From: Lucinisca nassula
Lineage: Eukaryota; Mollusca; Bivalvia; Lucinida; Lucinidae
Reading direction: 5' to 3'
Assembly: GCA_963580285.1 (NCBI GenBank)
Contig: OY757011.1
Coordinates: 201,207,644-201,271,643 of the forward strand
Length of the DNA: 64,000 nucleotides
The first letter of the stretch is position 1. Each line of letters opens with the position of its first letter. The notes below the pieces were generated by a model that did no database searches, was not told the DNA's origin, and saw only the letters and a program-made list of their open reading frames with translations. The translations under genes were made by a program, and so were the position numbers. Below are positions 19,965 to 28,012 of the stretch, one piece after another.

Positions 19965-21314
19965 ATGGCTGAATATGAAAATCCTGAGTATGACAGGGAT
20001 GATTATGATGAAGAAGCAGAAACATCTTTTACAGATGAAGAGCAGTTTCAGAGAACATTAAATAGTCAGTTTGCTGATTCGAATGATTTAACCGGTGATG
20101 ATAGGAAAACTCTGCTTGATAGCGTAGGTCAAAAAATGATAGATAGATTTTACGAAAGGAATGAAGAACCTAAACGTAAAATCAAAGGTTTGTCTCTCAA
20201 GAGTGATGGTTTTGGAAGGCCAATGTTATATGTTAAAGATGAAGGTGGAAAGGATATTGCATTAACATATTATCGTTCCAATGCACCAGATGAAATAGCA
20301 ACATTTTTATCATTTAATACTTTGCAAAGGAAATATGGTGTTGATTTTGTTAGGAATGTATTAGGTGTAGATGATTTTAAACCATCTGCTACAAGAATTA
20401 AAGAAGGTAGAGCTGAGCTTACAACTTTAATAGAAAACCAGTTGAGAGAGACACAATCTGATTTATTATCAGAAAAATTCAAGAATCTTGATAATGATGT
20501 ATCATCACAACAAGAAGCACAAGAACTATTAGAAACTGCAAATAATGCAGAAACATCTGTGAAAACATTAGAGACATCATTCATTGAAAGTGTTAGTAGT
20601 GAAGCAGGAACACAAACAGATTGGACAAAAAGAGAGATTGATGGAATAGCAAATGCAATGACAACAGTCAAAGAAGAGATAGCAAATGAATTGGCAAAAC
20701 TGAATGAAACAAATAAAGACTTAGCAAAAGAAAATACAAAATTAGAACAAGCCAAAGCAGACAATGATGAATTTCAAATAGAAAGGATAAGTAGTCGAAT
20801 CAAAGAGTTAGAAAGTGAGAGAAGTGCAAGATTGGAAGTTATTAATGTTAATAAAGAAAAACTACGTAGTCAGGTAAATAGAATCAAAGAGACTATAAAC
20901 AAAGTATTAAAAGAAGACACTACATTGGGTGAAAGAATTAGAACATTATTCAGAGAACAAGGCATTACAATTGTTAGTATTTTAACCGCTTTTGGAATGA
21001 TTATTGGTGTTATTGTAGAAGCTGTTATTCCTACTGGTGGTGGTACTACTTCAACCCCTCCTTCTCCACCAAAAGGTGGTGTTAAAGATTGGGTTAAGAA
21101 ACAATTATCAAATCTTGGTAAATTACTTTCTACCCTTGCAGGAAAAGTAGCTACTGCATTACCAGGTGTTATTGGTTCTATTGTGTCTTGGTTGTTGTCT
21201 TCTGCGGGTAAAGTTGTTGGTTGGTTTGGAGAACATTTATGGGCATTAGTTGTATTGGTTGCTGGATTGTTATATGCATCTGCGAGAGAGTTTATAAGAA
21301 AAAAAAGAACTTAA
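19965..21314 (+). CDS. Coiled-coil membrane-active virion-type protein (449 aa)
   Basis: Residues 1-50 are acidic. A globular segment follows (60-140, including DGFGRPMLYVKDE and a RKYGVDFVRNVLGV helix), then a long coiled-coil-like region (about 150-320, rich in E/K/L/N). A hydrophobic helix lies at about 334-355 and a GGGTTSTPPSPP hinge at 358-370. Two amphipathic stretches (WVKKQLSNLGKLLSTLAGKV; LPGVIGSIVSWLLSSAGK) and a last membrane helix (424-440) with a basic end (RKKRT) complete it. The paired amphipathic helices suggest membrane lysis or penetration, comparable in kind to minor capsid proteins of other dsDNA viruses; that is inference. It converges on the 467-aa gene, and their stop codons overlap by 4 bp. 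Confidence 0.8.
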   Translation: MAEYENPEYDRDDYDEEAETSFTDEEQFQRTLNSQFADSNDLTGDDRKTLLDSVGQKMIDRFYERNEEPKRKIKGLSLKSDGFGRPMLYVKDEGGKDIALTYYRSNAPDEIATFLSFNTLQRKYGVDFVRNVLGVDDFKPSATRIKEGRAELTTLIENQLRETQSDLLSEKFKNLDNDVSSQQEAQELLETANNAETSVKTLETSFIESVSSEAGTQTDWTKREIDGIANAMTTVKEEIANELAKLNETNKDLAKENTKLEQAKADNDEFQIERISSRIKELESERSARLEVINVNKEKLRSQVNRIKETINKVLKEDTTLGERIRTLFREQGITIVSILTAFGMIIGVIVEAVIPTGGGTTSTPPSPPKGGVKDWVKKQLSNLGKLLSTLAGKVATALPGVIGSIVSWLLSSAGKVVGWFGEHLWALVVLVAGLLYASAREFIRKKRT

Positions 21315-22714
21315 TAAATTTCATACATAATTAATAGTCCAATTACTATACTTCCTACTATTAATGCTGTTTTGTTGTCTTCATGTTGTATGGCTTCTTT
21401 TTTTTCTGGTAGAGATTGATGAGATTGTGGTAGAGATTTATTTGTTGGTGTGCCTTGTAGAGATTGTGGTAGAGATTTCTTTGTAGTAGATTGGTTAGCA
21501 AGTTTGTGATGATTAAACCAATCTGCTATTCTAGCATCGGAGGTACCAGCACCATCAACCCAACTTTTTGACAGATTGTGTTTCTTTGCATAATCAACTG
21601 CTTGTTGATGATAATCTGGTAGAGATTTCTTTGTTTGTGTGCCTTGTATAGTTGCAGGTTGTGTAGCAGATGCAACAGGTTTAACATTTACATCACTATT
21701 GAAACCAAGTGTTTGATTTTCTGTTGCAATTACAATTTTATTATTATATCCAGCGATAGTGCCAACTTGTAAAACCATATCACTGGGAGACATATATAAT
21801 CCAATACCATAAACAAAATCTACTTTACTTCTTGCATATTTGAGTGTGTTTTGATATCTTTGTATTTGACTTGGTAAATCAACTGGACTATTAATAGCAT
21901 CTTCAATGTTAGCAAGAAATTGTTTCTGAGCATCAAATCCTGTGCCTATTTTTAGTATTTCTACACGTGTTTGAGATTGTGCTCCTAATAGAGCCCATAC
22001 AAACATTCTAATACTTTCGTTAATTCGTTCAATACCTGTTTTTGTTAATCCTTCTGATTTGTCTAATATAAACATTGTCCAGGCGTCACTTATATCTACT
22101 GTATGTTCTATTTTATCATTTGGATTAAAGAATGGTCCATCACTTCTATGATCTTGTCTATATTTTCCACTTGGTTTAAAATATTGTGTGTAACTCCCTA
22201 GACCACTGCATTTAGAACTACTTTCTAATTTTTGACGCCAATCTGTATTAGGTGAAACATTGAATTCATTGCATAACTTTTGATAGGTTGCTTTGTCGTA
22301 TGGATTTTTGTAATAACAAAATGATTCATCTGTTGGTAAAGGTGTTTTAAGTTCTTTCAAAATACGAGCAATACAATAATAAACATGAAATGTATATATT
22401 GTTTTAGTTAGTCCTGAAGTGTTTTGCAAATGATCTTGATAACTTACACCACATCCTGTAGTGGCACACCAAACAGCAAAATTTAATTGACATTGCCACC
22501 AGTCAAATGATGAATGAAGCCATGTATTCCACGGTTCATTGGTGTGTAATGTTGGATTTTGATAGTTTTGAAATAAGTCGGGAAACGTTACTGGAAAATG
22601 GTCGTCTTTATTAACATAAATCGTTTGTTTTTTAAGTTCAATATTCTTTTCGGTATATTTAGTATTGGGGTTATATGATGCATTGGGATTGTACTTGAAT
22701 TCTTTAGGTATCAT
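21311..22714 (-). CDS. Conserved Polinton protein with C-terminal membrane anchor (467 aa)
   Basis: I recognise the conserved core of this family in invertebrate Polintons: FPVTFPDLFQ near 40-49, PWNTWLHSSFDWWQCQLNFA near 61-80, then VWCATTGCGVSYQDHL to about 96. I know no assigned function. The middle is mixed alpha/beta. Residues about 350-445 are low in complexity, with KSLP units repeated at least five times. One membrane helix ends the protein (TALIVGSIVIGLLIMY, 449-464). A surface or entry protein anchored in a virion membrane, or a large minor capsid protein, would fit. The conserved Q-C and W-C residues do not match a protease motif I can defend. It is divergent from the penton-type gene. 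Confidence 0.82.
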   Translation of the reverse strand: MIPKEFKYNPNASYNPNTKYTEKNIELKKQTIYVNKDDHFPVTFPDLFQNYQNPTLHTNEPWNTWLHSSFDWWQCQLNFAVWCATTGCGVSYQDHLQNTSGLTKTIYTFHVYYCIARILKELKTPLPTDESFCYYKNPYDKATYQKLCNEFNVSPNTDWRQKLESSSKCSGLGSYTQYFKPSGKYRQDHRSDGPFFNPNDKIEHTVDISDAWTMFILDKSEGLTKTGIERINESIRMFVWALLGAQSQTRVEILKIGTGFDAQKQFLANIEDAINSPVDLPSQIQRYQNTLKYARSKVDFVYGIGLYMSPSDMVLQVGTIAGYNNKIVIATENQTLGFNSDVNVKPVASATQPATIQGTQTKKSLPDYHQQAVDYAKKHNLSKSWVDGAGTSDARIADWFNHHKLANQSTTKKSLPQSLQGTPTNKSLPQSHQSLPEKKEAIQHEDNKTALIVGSIVIGLLIMYEIY

Positions 22715-22745
22715 TTTTATTATTGATTATATATAAAAAATAAAA
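22715..22745. promoter_or_regulatory. Divergent promoter, 31 bp
   Basis: This spacer holds GATTATATATAAAAAATAAAA rightward and AATCAATAATAAAA leftward, so both genes start in an AATAAAAATG-like context. It is the shortest and most symmetric of the element's divergent spacers. Confidence 0.55.
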
Positions 22746-23387
22746 ATGTATCATACAATTTCGAATATTGACAAGACAATAAACTTGCAACAATACATTG
22801 ATAACAGAGATGGGAATAAACGTATTGGTTTGAAATCTATAACATATGGTGTTGGATGGTTTAATGTTGTTGATGAATATTTGCAGAAGACTAAAGAGAG
22901 ACCTCATAAGATTATAGATGGTTATTATAGTTTCCAACAAATAGCAGATTTATTTCAAAGTAATAATATTACATTATCTGTAAATGAAACAAATGGAATT
23001 GCTTCTTTAATTACACCGGATGAATTGAAGATAAGCAAGGGCTTAAAACAAATGTTGGGGTTTGGAAATAAGCGAAAGTTTGCTGTTAATGAAACTCATT
23101 ATGGTGAGAGAGCTGTAGATTTTGCTGTTTATAAATCATTGTATGTTCATTTGGAACAGATTAATACTTCAAATAATTATTTAGATGGTATGCCGAGTAC
23201 TGTGTTGGCTGTTGTTCCAGTGGAAAATAAAGAGTTTGGAGAGATAACAACAGTGAGATTTGAGCATCCAGAATATAAGTGTTTGGTGAATGATGCTATA
23301 GCAGAATTGAAATTAGAAATCAGGGATGAAAATAACAACAAGGTAATTAATCATCTACCAATTAATTGCGTTTTGGAAATTATATAA
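22746..23387 (+). CDS. Probable penton (minor capsid) protein, single jelly-roll
   Basis: This 213-aa, mostly beta-strand protein contains KRIGLKSITYGVGWFNV near 25-41, GYYSFQQIADLF near 59-70, YKSLYVHLEQINTSNN near 129-144, DGMPSTVLAVVPV near 147-159 and a terminal LPINCVLEII. These match, from memory, the minor capsid/penton protein conserved in Polintons, which forms capsid vertices. Size and beta content fit a single jelly roll. It is the first of three plus-strand genes (22746, 23401, 23983) separated by 13-27 bp, suggesting one transcription unit of vertex and spike proteins. Intact. Confidence 0.75.
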   Translation: MYHTISNIDKTINLQQYIDNRDGNKRIGLKSITYGVGWFNVVDEYLQKTKERPHKIIDGYYSFQQIADLFQSNNITLSVNETNGIASLITPDELKISKGLKQMLGFGNKRKFAVNETHYGERAVDFAVYKSLYVHLEQINTSNNYLDGMPSTVLAVVPVENKEFGEITTVRFEHPEYKCLVNDAIAELKLEIRDENNNKVINHLPINCVLEII

Positions 23388-23400
23388 TTATAATAAAAAA

Positions 23401-23955
23401 ATGAGTATATTTGGTGTTAAGAGAAAACACGTAGATGCATTGGGGTTGAAACAAGAAATATTTAATATGAGAGGTCAAGCATTTACACAAATAAATACAT
23501 TGAATGATAGACATACAGAACTTCAAAATAGAGTTCGGGATATACATGTCAATCATCGGTTGTTATACAATAAAGTTGAAAATATGTCAGACAAAAAATT
23601 GATAAGCATCTGTGCAGAGAGTAAAGGATCATTGCAGGAGAATGAAGTGTTTAGTTTTGGTAATGGTGGTAGAGAGGTAGGTTGTGGATATGTGATGAAC
23701 TTTCCAGGTCAAATATTGGGTGTGGGGTTATCGAGTAAAAGAACAAAAGGTGATGTATCTGTTGTTGTTTCTATAAATGGAAATCCACAAGCAGGATATG
23801 GTATATCATTGAATAATATTTTAAGGAAACACGATAACTTTGCTACACCGTTAAAGGTTGAGGCTGGTGATGCAATTGATTTTGTTTGTCAGACTAATAA
23901 TGCTACATGTGTTAATACTGTGGCTTCGATGATAATTGAATTATTTATTGAATAA
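23401..23955 (+). CDS. Spike/fiber-like protein: N-terminal coiled coil plus C-terminal beta domain
   Basis: Residues about 10-65 read as a heptad-like helix (EIFNMRGQAFTQINTLNDRHTEL...NKVENM). Residues 66-184 are beta-rich with many glycines: GGREVGCGYVMNFPGQILGVGL, VSVVVSINGNPQAGYG, VEAGDAIDFVCQ, then ASMIIELFIE. A short stalk plus C-terminal compact beta sandwich is the architecture of trimeric viral spikes and C1q/TNF-like heads. Placement directly after the penton gene (13-bp gap) supports a vertex spike. No specific family is claimed and receptor binding is inference. Confidence 0.7.
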   Translation: MSIFGVKRKHVDALGLKQEIFNMRGQAFTQINTLNDRHTELQNRVRDIHVNHRLLYNKVENMSDKKLISICAESKGSLQENEVFSFGNGGREVGCGYVMNFPGQILGVGLSSKRTKGDVSVVVSINGNPQAGYGISLNNILRKHDNFATPLKVEAGDAIDFVCQTNNATCVNTVASMIIELFIE

Positions 23956-23982
23956 AAAAAATATGTGTTATTAAGAAAAAAA

Positions 23983-24558
23983 ATGAAACAACCTACTGCA
24001 CCATTATATCCTGAATTGCCTGTTGAAGATGGGCAGAACTATAGATTACAGAAGATATCTGAGATAGAGAAGACGTTAATTAATGAGAGAGATGTGAGAA
24101 AAGCATTGTATAAAAAGTATAAACGAGGTATAAATATTACCGACGGTGTTGATACAGGTTTGATATCAACAAGTGTTATTTTGGCAGGTGTTGGATTGGC
24201 TGTTCCAATTATGTTGCCTTTAGAGATTGGTGCTGTTGTGTGTGGGAGTTTGGGTGTGTGTGTTAAACTAATTAGGCGTAAAATGACTTCAAAAGCACAG
24301 AAACATTATGAGATTAAAACTATTGCTGATAGTAAGTTGAATAGTATAAAGGATTTGATTTCTAAGGCTTTGACAGACGGACAGATATCTGAGAATGAAT
24401 TTAAACTTGTGTTGGATGAGTTGGACAAATATAATAAACTCAAAGACAATATACATTCAAAACAAACAGGATTGAGTGAAAGTGAGAGAAAGAAACTTAT
24501 TGAGGAAGGTAAGGCTCAAGCGAAGAATGAAATGAAAAAAAAGATAGAAAATGCTTGA
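23983..24558 (+). CDS. Two-helix membrane protein (191 aa), conserved Polinton hypothetical
   Basis: A frame start at 23965 would add six residues (MLLRKK), but the ATG at 23983 follows an unbroken A-run as in the neighbours, so I use it. Residues 58-97 hold two hydrophobic segments (GLISTSVILAGVGLAVPIML; IGAVVCGSLGVCVKLI), flanked by charged helices with coiled-coil character (20-50; 105-185). The N-terminus is proline-rich (PTAPLYPELP) and contains a PLYP-type tetrapeptide. Similar proteins are known to me from invertebrate Polintons, with no known role. It ends the penton-spike unit; AATAAA occurs just after the stop at 24568-24573. Confidence 0.72.
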   Translation: MKQPTAPLYPELPVEDGQNYRLQKISEIEKTLINERDVRKALYKKYKRGINITDGVDTGLISTSVILAGVGLAVPIMLPLEIGAVVCGSLGVCVKLIRRKMTSKAQKHYEIKTIADSKLNSIKDLISKALTDGQISENEFKLVLDELDKYNKLKDNIHSKQTGLSESERKKLIEEGKAQAKNEMKKKIENA

Positions 24559-25292
24559 TTTTATTCAATAAAATTACAATAGTAAATGACCCACCACCGA
24601 AATATGAAAGTTAATATTTTTTTTTTTGCTTCACTTCCGACCTACAATGTTGAAAATTTATAAGAATGTGCATTTTGTATGTTGAAACATATGTACAAAG
24701 TTTGGTGGTAATTGGTTGAACCAATGTTATTTTACAACAATTCAAAGACTTGCAGGAAATTCCAAAATGATGCTAGAACTTTGAAATTTTGTGATAATAT
24801 GTATATATGCAACCCAAATACATATGCAAAAACTGGGACAAATCGGTTGATGGGATTCCACTTTCAGGAAGACTCAAAGACTTTCTGAAATTCCAAAAGT
24901 TGTCATAGGAACTTGGAATTTTAATATGTTATACAGCCTTAAAGTCTTGTTATATGTGCAAAATCTGGTGGTCATTGGATTATGTAAAGGCACTTTCAGG
25001 AGGGGTTAAAGTTTTTGCCCCAAAGTGGAATTTTCAAAATTCTTTTTAATATGTTTCTATATAGTGTCTATCCGCGACTTTTGTCGGAGCAGATTTTTAA
25101 TATCACCTCTAATTATTGTTATCTGAACACTGACTGAGACGCATCACACATTTTTGATAAGGTTTATCAAGGATATTACTACACTTAAGTAAAATAGTCC
25201 CTTCATTATCTGTGTAAGTGGTTTATCGTGGGAAGGTATTACGTATTATGTTTTGCGGTACAAAGTGATAATAACACGCCCCCTTTTTTGTA
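24559..25292. repeat. Non-coding interval in the Polinton with a triplicated degenerate repeat
   Basis: No gene is visible. Between about 24685 and 25050 three related ~130-bp blocks follow one another. Each starts with ATATGTACAAA / ATATGCAAAA / ATATGTGCAAAA, continues through GGTGGTAATTGGTTGA-type sequence and CAAAGACTTGCAGGAAATTCC, and ends in TTGAAATTTT or TGGAATTTT. This style resembles host repeats elsewhere in the window more than Polinton coding DNA. The last 200 bp before the next gene are unremarkable. Confidence 0.6.
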
Positions 25293-25841
25293 ATGGCGGA
25301 AAAAAGAGACAACTGTGTTAAAGAACTTGTTAATTATCTTAATCAGACATATCCTGGAGATAATGTTATTAAACAATGGCAAGAGGATTATACCATTAAA
25401 TTTCTTCAGAAGAAACCAGTTCTAAAGCGAACTCGTAGTGTTGTCAGATATGAAATTAAAGAACAATTGGTGCAATCTTATGATGAAAATTTGAATGTTG
25501 AAAATAGTCCTGATGAACTATCGATAGACACTGTGGAAAACTGCATAGAAAAAATAAAGCGATTAGACAAATATATAAAAGGAAATAAGAGAAATATTAT
25601 TTGGTTTTCTGTTTTACAAGGACAAGCAATAAACAATTTAAAATTGATGAAACGAGGAGATATTGGTGTATTTTTAGTGCAACAAGGTGTTCCGTACTCT
25701 GTTTCGTACTGTAATAGTTTGATAAGACTTTACAAACTCGTTGAAAAACATAATAAATTACGATTTTGTGCAATAAACCTCAGATTGATATTACAAAATA
25801 TGAAAACGGTGGAGGAAATATGCAAAGAATTAAATTGGTAA
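25293..25841 (+). CDS. Accessory gene ending at the right terminal repeat (182 aa, unknown)
   Basis: I do not recognise a firm family. The protein is basic and helical. An N-terminal segment (MAEKRDNCVKELVNYLNQTYPGD) is followed by a KKPVLKRTRS patch near 35-46. The C-terminal half (about 105-180: LQGQAINNLKLMKRGDIGVFL, then SYCNSLIRLYKLVEKH and LRLILQNMKTVEEICKEL) resembles in outline bacterial/phage DUF3102-type helical domains, where a G-x-L..K..GDF-like helix precedes a helix-turn-helix-like pair. That comparison is weak. Its stop codon is 25839-25841, exactly at the inner edge of the right terminal repeat, and it is separated from the structural genes by 734 bp of non-coding DNA. Confidence 0.6.
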   Translation: MAEKRDNCVKELVNYLNQTYPGDNVIKQWQEDYTIKFLQKKPVLKRTRSVVRYEIKEQLVQSYDENLNVENSPDELSIDTVENCIEKIKRLDKYIKGNKRNIIWFSVLQGQAINNLKLMKRGDIGVFLVQQGVPYSVSYCNSLIRLYKLVEKHNKLRFCAINLRLILQNMKTVEEICKELNW

Positions 25842-26228
25842 AGGTGAGTACTTTTATTTTCTCAATGAACAAAATGGATTACGCGTAATCATCAATAAAA
25901 AGTCTCAACAAAATGGATTACGTGTAATTGTCTTTGATATATATGTACAGACAAATATATCACCGATTACAGCGTAATCTTCAATCGATTGTTTCAACAA
26001 ACAGAGTTAGTGATAATACTGCAGAATATATGTGGTATGACGTGTCTATATATAGAGTGTTAGTTGTTGAGGATGATAATTTTTTTTTTTTTTTTTATGC
26101 TCAAATTGGTGATATAGTTTGTATCGCCGTCGGAAAATTGTGATATAATATATATAGATTATGCTCCAATCGGCGATATAACGAAAGAAAGTGAGGTATG
26201 TCGCCGTTGGAGCATAATCTATATATAT
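25839..26228. repeat. Polinton right terminal inverted repeat
   Basis: The reverse complement of 10339-10729, with one A/T-run length difference (17 T at 26080-26096). The inner edge begins TAAAGGTGAGT, which includes the stop of the accessory gene and a perfect-looking splice-donor word. The outer edge carries the same fold-back at about 26148-26228. Confidence 0.95.
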
Positions 26229-26233
26229 GCAGT
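26229..26233. other. Target-site duplication, right copy (GCAGT)
   Basis: Matches 10334-10338 directly outside the opposite terminal repeat. Confidence 0.75.
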
Positions 26234-26485
26234 CCACTTGATATGATGTAGTTGCACATGTGCCTTTTTAAAGAAGAAAACGTACTTTTTGACAAAATTA
26301 CAGAATTTGCAACTTTGACATTTTAGACATTAAACTTCAGTCGGCAGGATGGCAATTAGAGTTTTGCCCAGAACAGTTAATTGTATAAGTCCACATTTCT
26401 GGAATATACTTCTAGACATTCGCATTTAACATGTGGTAAGTGTAGATCTAGCTTTTTATGAAAGCAACACTTGGATTTTCCTATT

Positions 26486-26766
26486 ACGAAAACACGCCTA
26501 TACAAATATATATTGGAAACGTTACCGCCGAAAAAAACGAACATTTTAAGATGAAAAATCGTGATATTTTTTCTTATTTCTGCTCAAAATATAGATTGTG
26601 GGTACTCGTTAGAACCGCCTCATCGAGGCGGTTCTAACGAATACCACAATCTACATTTTAGAACAGAAATAAGAAAAATAAGGTTTACCCCTGTAAACAC
26701 AAGTTTTGCTATATAAAAGTGGGGTTCAAAGGGGTCAAAATTATATAGGCGTGTTTTCGTGATGCT
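26486..26766. mobile_element. Fold-back MITE, family A, best-preserved copy
   Basis: The outer 16 bp (CGAAAACACGCCTATA) match the reverse complement of the right end perfectly. The central hairpin at about 26590-26656 is a near-perfect palindrome with the GAACCGCCTCATCGAGGCGGTTC core. A second hairpin with CCCC..GGGG arms lies near 26690-26735. No ORF. It sits 258 bp outside the Polinton. Confidence 0.85.
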
Positions 26767-26938
26767 TATTTCAGCCCCACATATATATTGTAAGTATCGA
26801 GTCCCGAAACAAAATATGTCTATGACTATTGATGTGGGTGCTCGAAAGCCTGGTGGGTTTTAACGAGTACACACAGTCTGTGTTTTAGTAAAAATTTGGA
26901 AAATGATATTTAAGAAATAGATTAGCTCTAGCTGTGAT

Positions 26939-27062
26939 TTGTTGAGTAAAAAATCACAGTTTGGAGGTCAGTTGTAAAGTAGACAAATCACGAGCGCGTA
27001 CCGCGCGTGATTTGTCTACTTACAACTGACCGACAAACTGTGATTTATTACCCAACAAACCA
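26939..27062. mobile_element. Fold-back element with long palindrome
   Basis: Left arm GTGATTTGTTGAGTAAAAAATCACAGTTTGG...GTAGACAAATCACGAGCGCG and right arm CGCGCGTGATTTGTCTACTTACAACTGACCGACAAACTGTGATTTATTACCCAACAAAC are complementary for about 60 bp each, with few mismatches. A related, diverged copy is near 29210-29310 (TAAATCACCGTTTGTCGGTCAGC). The interval 27063-28012 shows no gene. Confidence 0.75.
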
Positions 27063-28012
27063 CTGGCTAGAGCTGATCTATTTCGATTCTAACACGGTGA
27101 AAATCGGCAATAATGTTGCTGTTTCCTTCAAAATCTCACAACTTTTCGCCATTGTTAGAAGAAATCCCGCTAAAATAACGACTGAAACACATGCATTTAC
27201 ACCCTTTTCTAGCGTTTTCGATGCGAGAAAATGACGTTACACCGTCTAACGTCAAGGAAATCGACTAGTGACGTCATCAATTGGCAGTTTTTAATGACGT
27301 CACTCGGTCAGGCTCTTCCTAGCCGTGATTTGTTGTAGAATAAAACACAGTTGTTTTCCATTGCCTATATAGGCGCGCTGTGTTAGAATTACATATATAA
27401 AGTAGGGTTTACATGGGTATTCATTATAAGGACTTGTTACATGTAAAATTCCTATGTTAAGATCAGCTCTAGATGACGCTGGGTGTAGAAAACACAAAGA
27501 AAGAATAACTGAAAATTTCTCAAATAACATTTAAAAGTTGAATTAATCTTAATTTTAGCGGAATTTTATTGTATATCGATATTATTGGTCTAGCCAAAGC
27601 CAAGTGGCGGATCGTTTGATCGTTGGCATGAAACACTGTCAGTTGAATGGATATCAAAACTCCTCCGGTGGTGGAAATTGCACTTAACTATCATCCGGAT
27701 TATCTTTCTATCTTTTAATCCTTTTGTCTATAAATAAAGATATACCAGTTAATATTTTGAATTGTCATTCGTTTTGCACCCCTATATGTTTAAGATATTT
27801 GTACAAAATTGGATTAACTACCAGGTAGCAGTCAGTAGCATTTCACATATATCAAAACTCAAAAGAAATCTTGTCAGCGTGGGGTTAATATGGAGAGAGA
27901 AAGAAAACATTTAATATATGAGCTTTGTCACAGGAAATATGTCTTCGGGGTTGGTGACCTGGAAAGACACCGACTGACCTGCTCAGCTGCACATACTAGC
28001 AAGAATATTGAA

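Larger units (their letters stand above)
10339..26228. mobile_element. Complete Polinton/Maverick element (15,890 bp)
   Basis: It is bounded by 390/391-bp terminal inverted repeats and a short direct target-site duplication. It encodes protein-primed DNA polymerase B, a DDE integrase of retroviral type, an A32/FtsK-like packaging ATPase, a double-jelly-roll major capsid protein and a probable penton protein, plus eight or nine small conserved or unknown proteins. All recognised genes are open, with no frameshift or stop. The base composition is visibly more AT-rich than the flanks, and the coding density (about 10.8-24.6 kb) contrasts with the gene-free host DNA. This combination is diagnostic of Polintons, which are proposed to alternate between transposon and virus. 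A cysteine protease was not found. Confidence 0.96.

Noticed and set aside
21311..22714. The 467-aa protein as the missing cysteine protease
   Set aside because: Its conserved WWQCQ and VWCATTGCG residues do not form the His-Asp/Glu-Gln-Cys order of adenain/Ulp1 proteases as far as can be read by eye.
23965..23982. Upstream start (MLLRKK) for the 191-aa protein
   Set aside because: The ATG at 23983 sits after an A-run like its neighbours, and the six extra residues add nothing recognisable.
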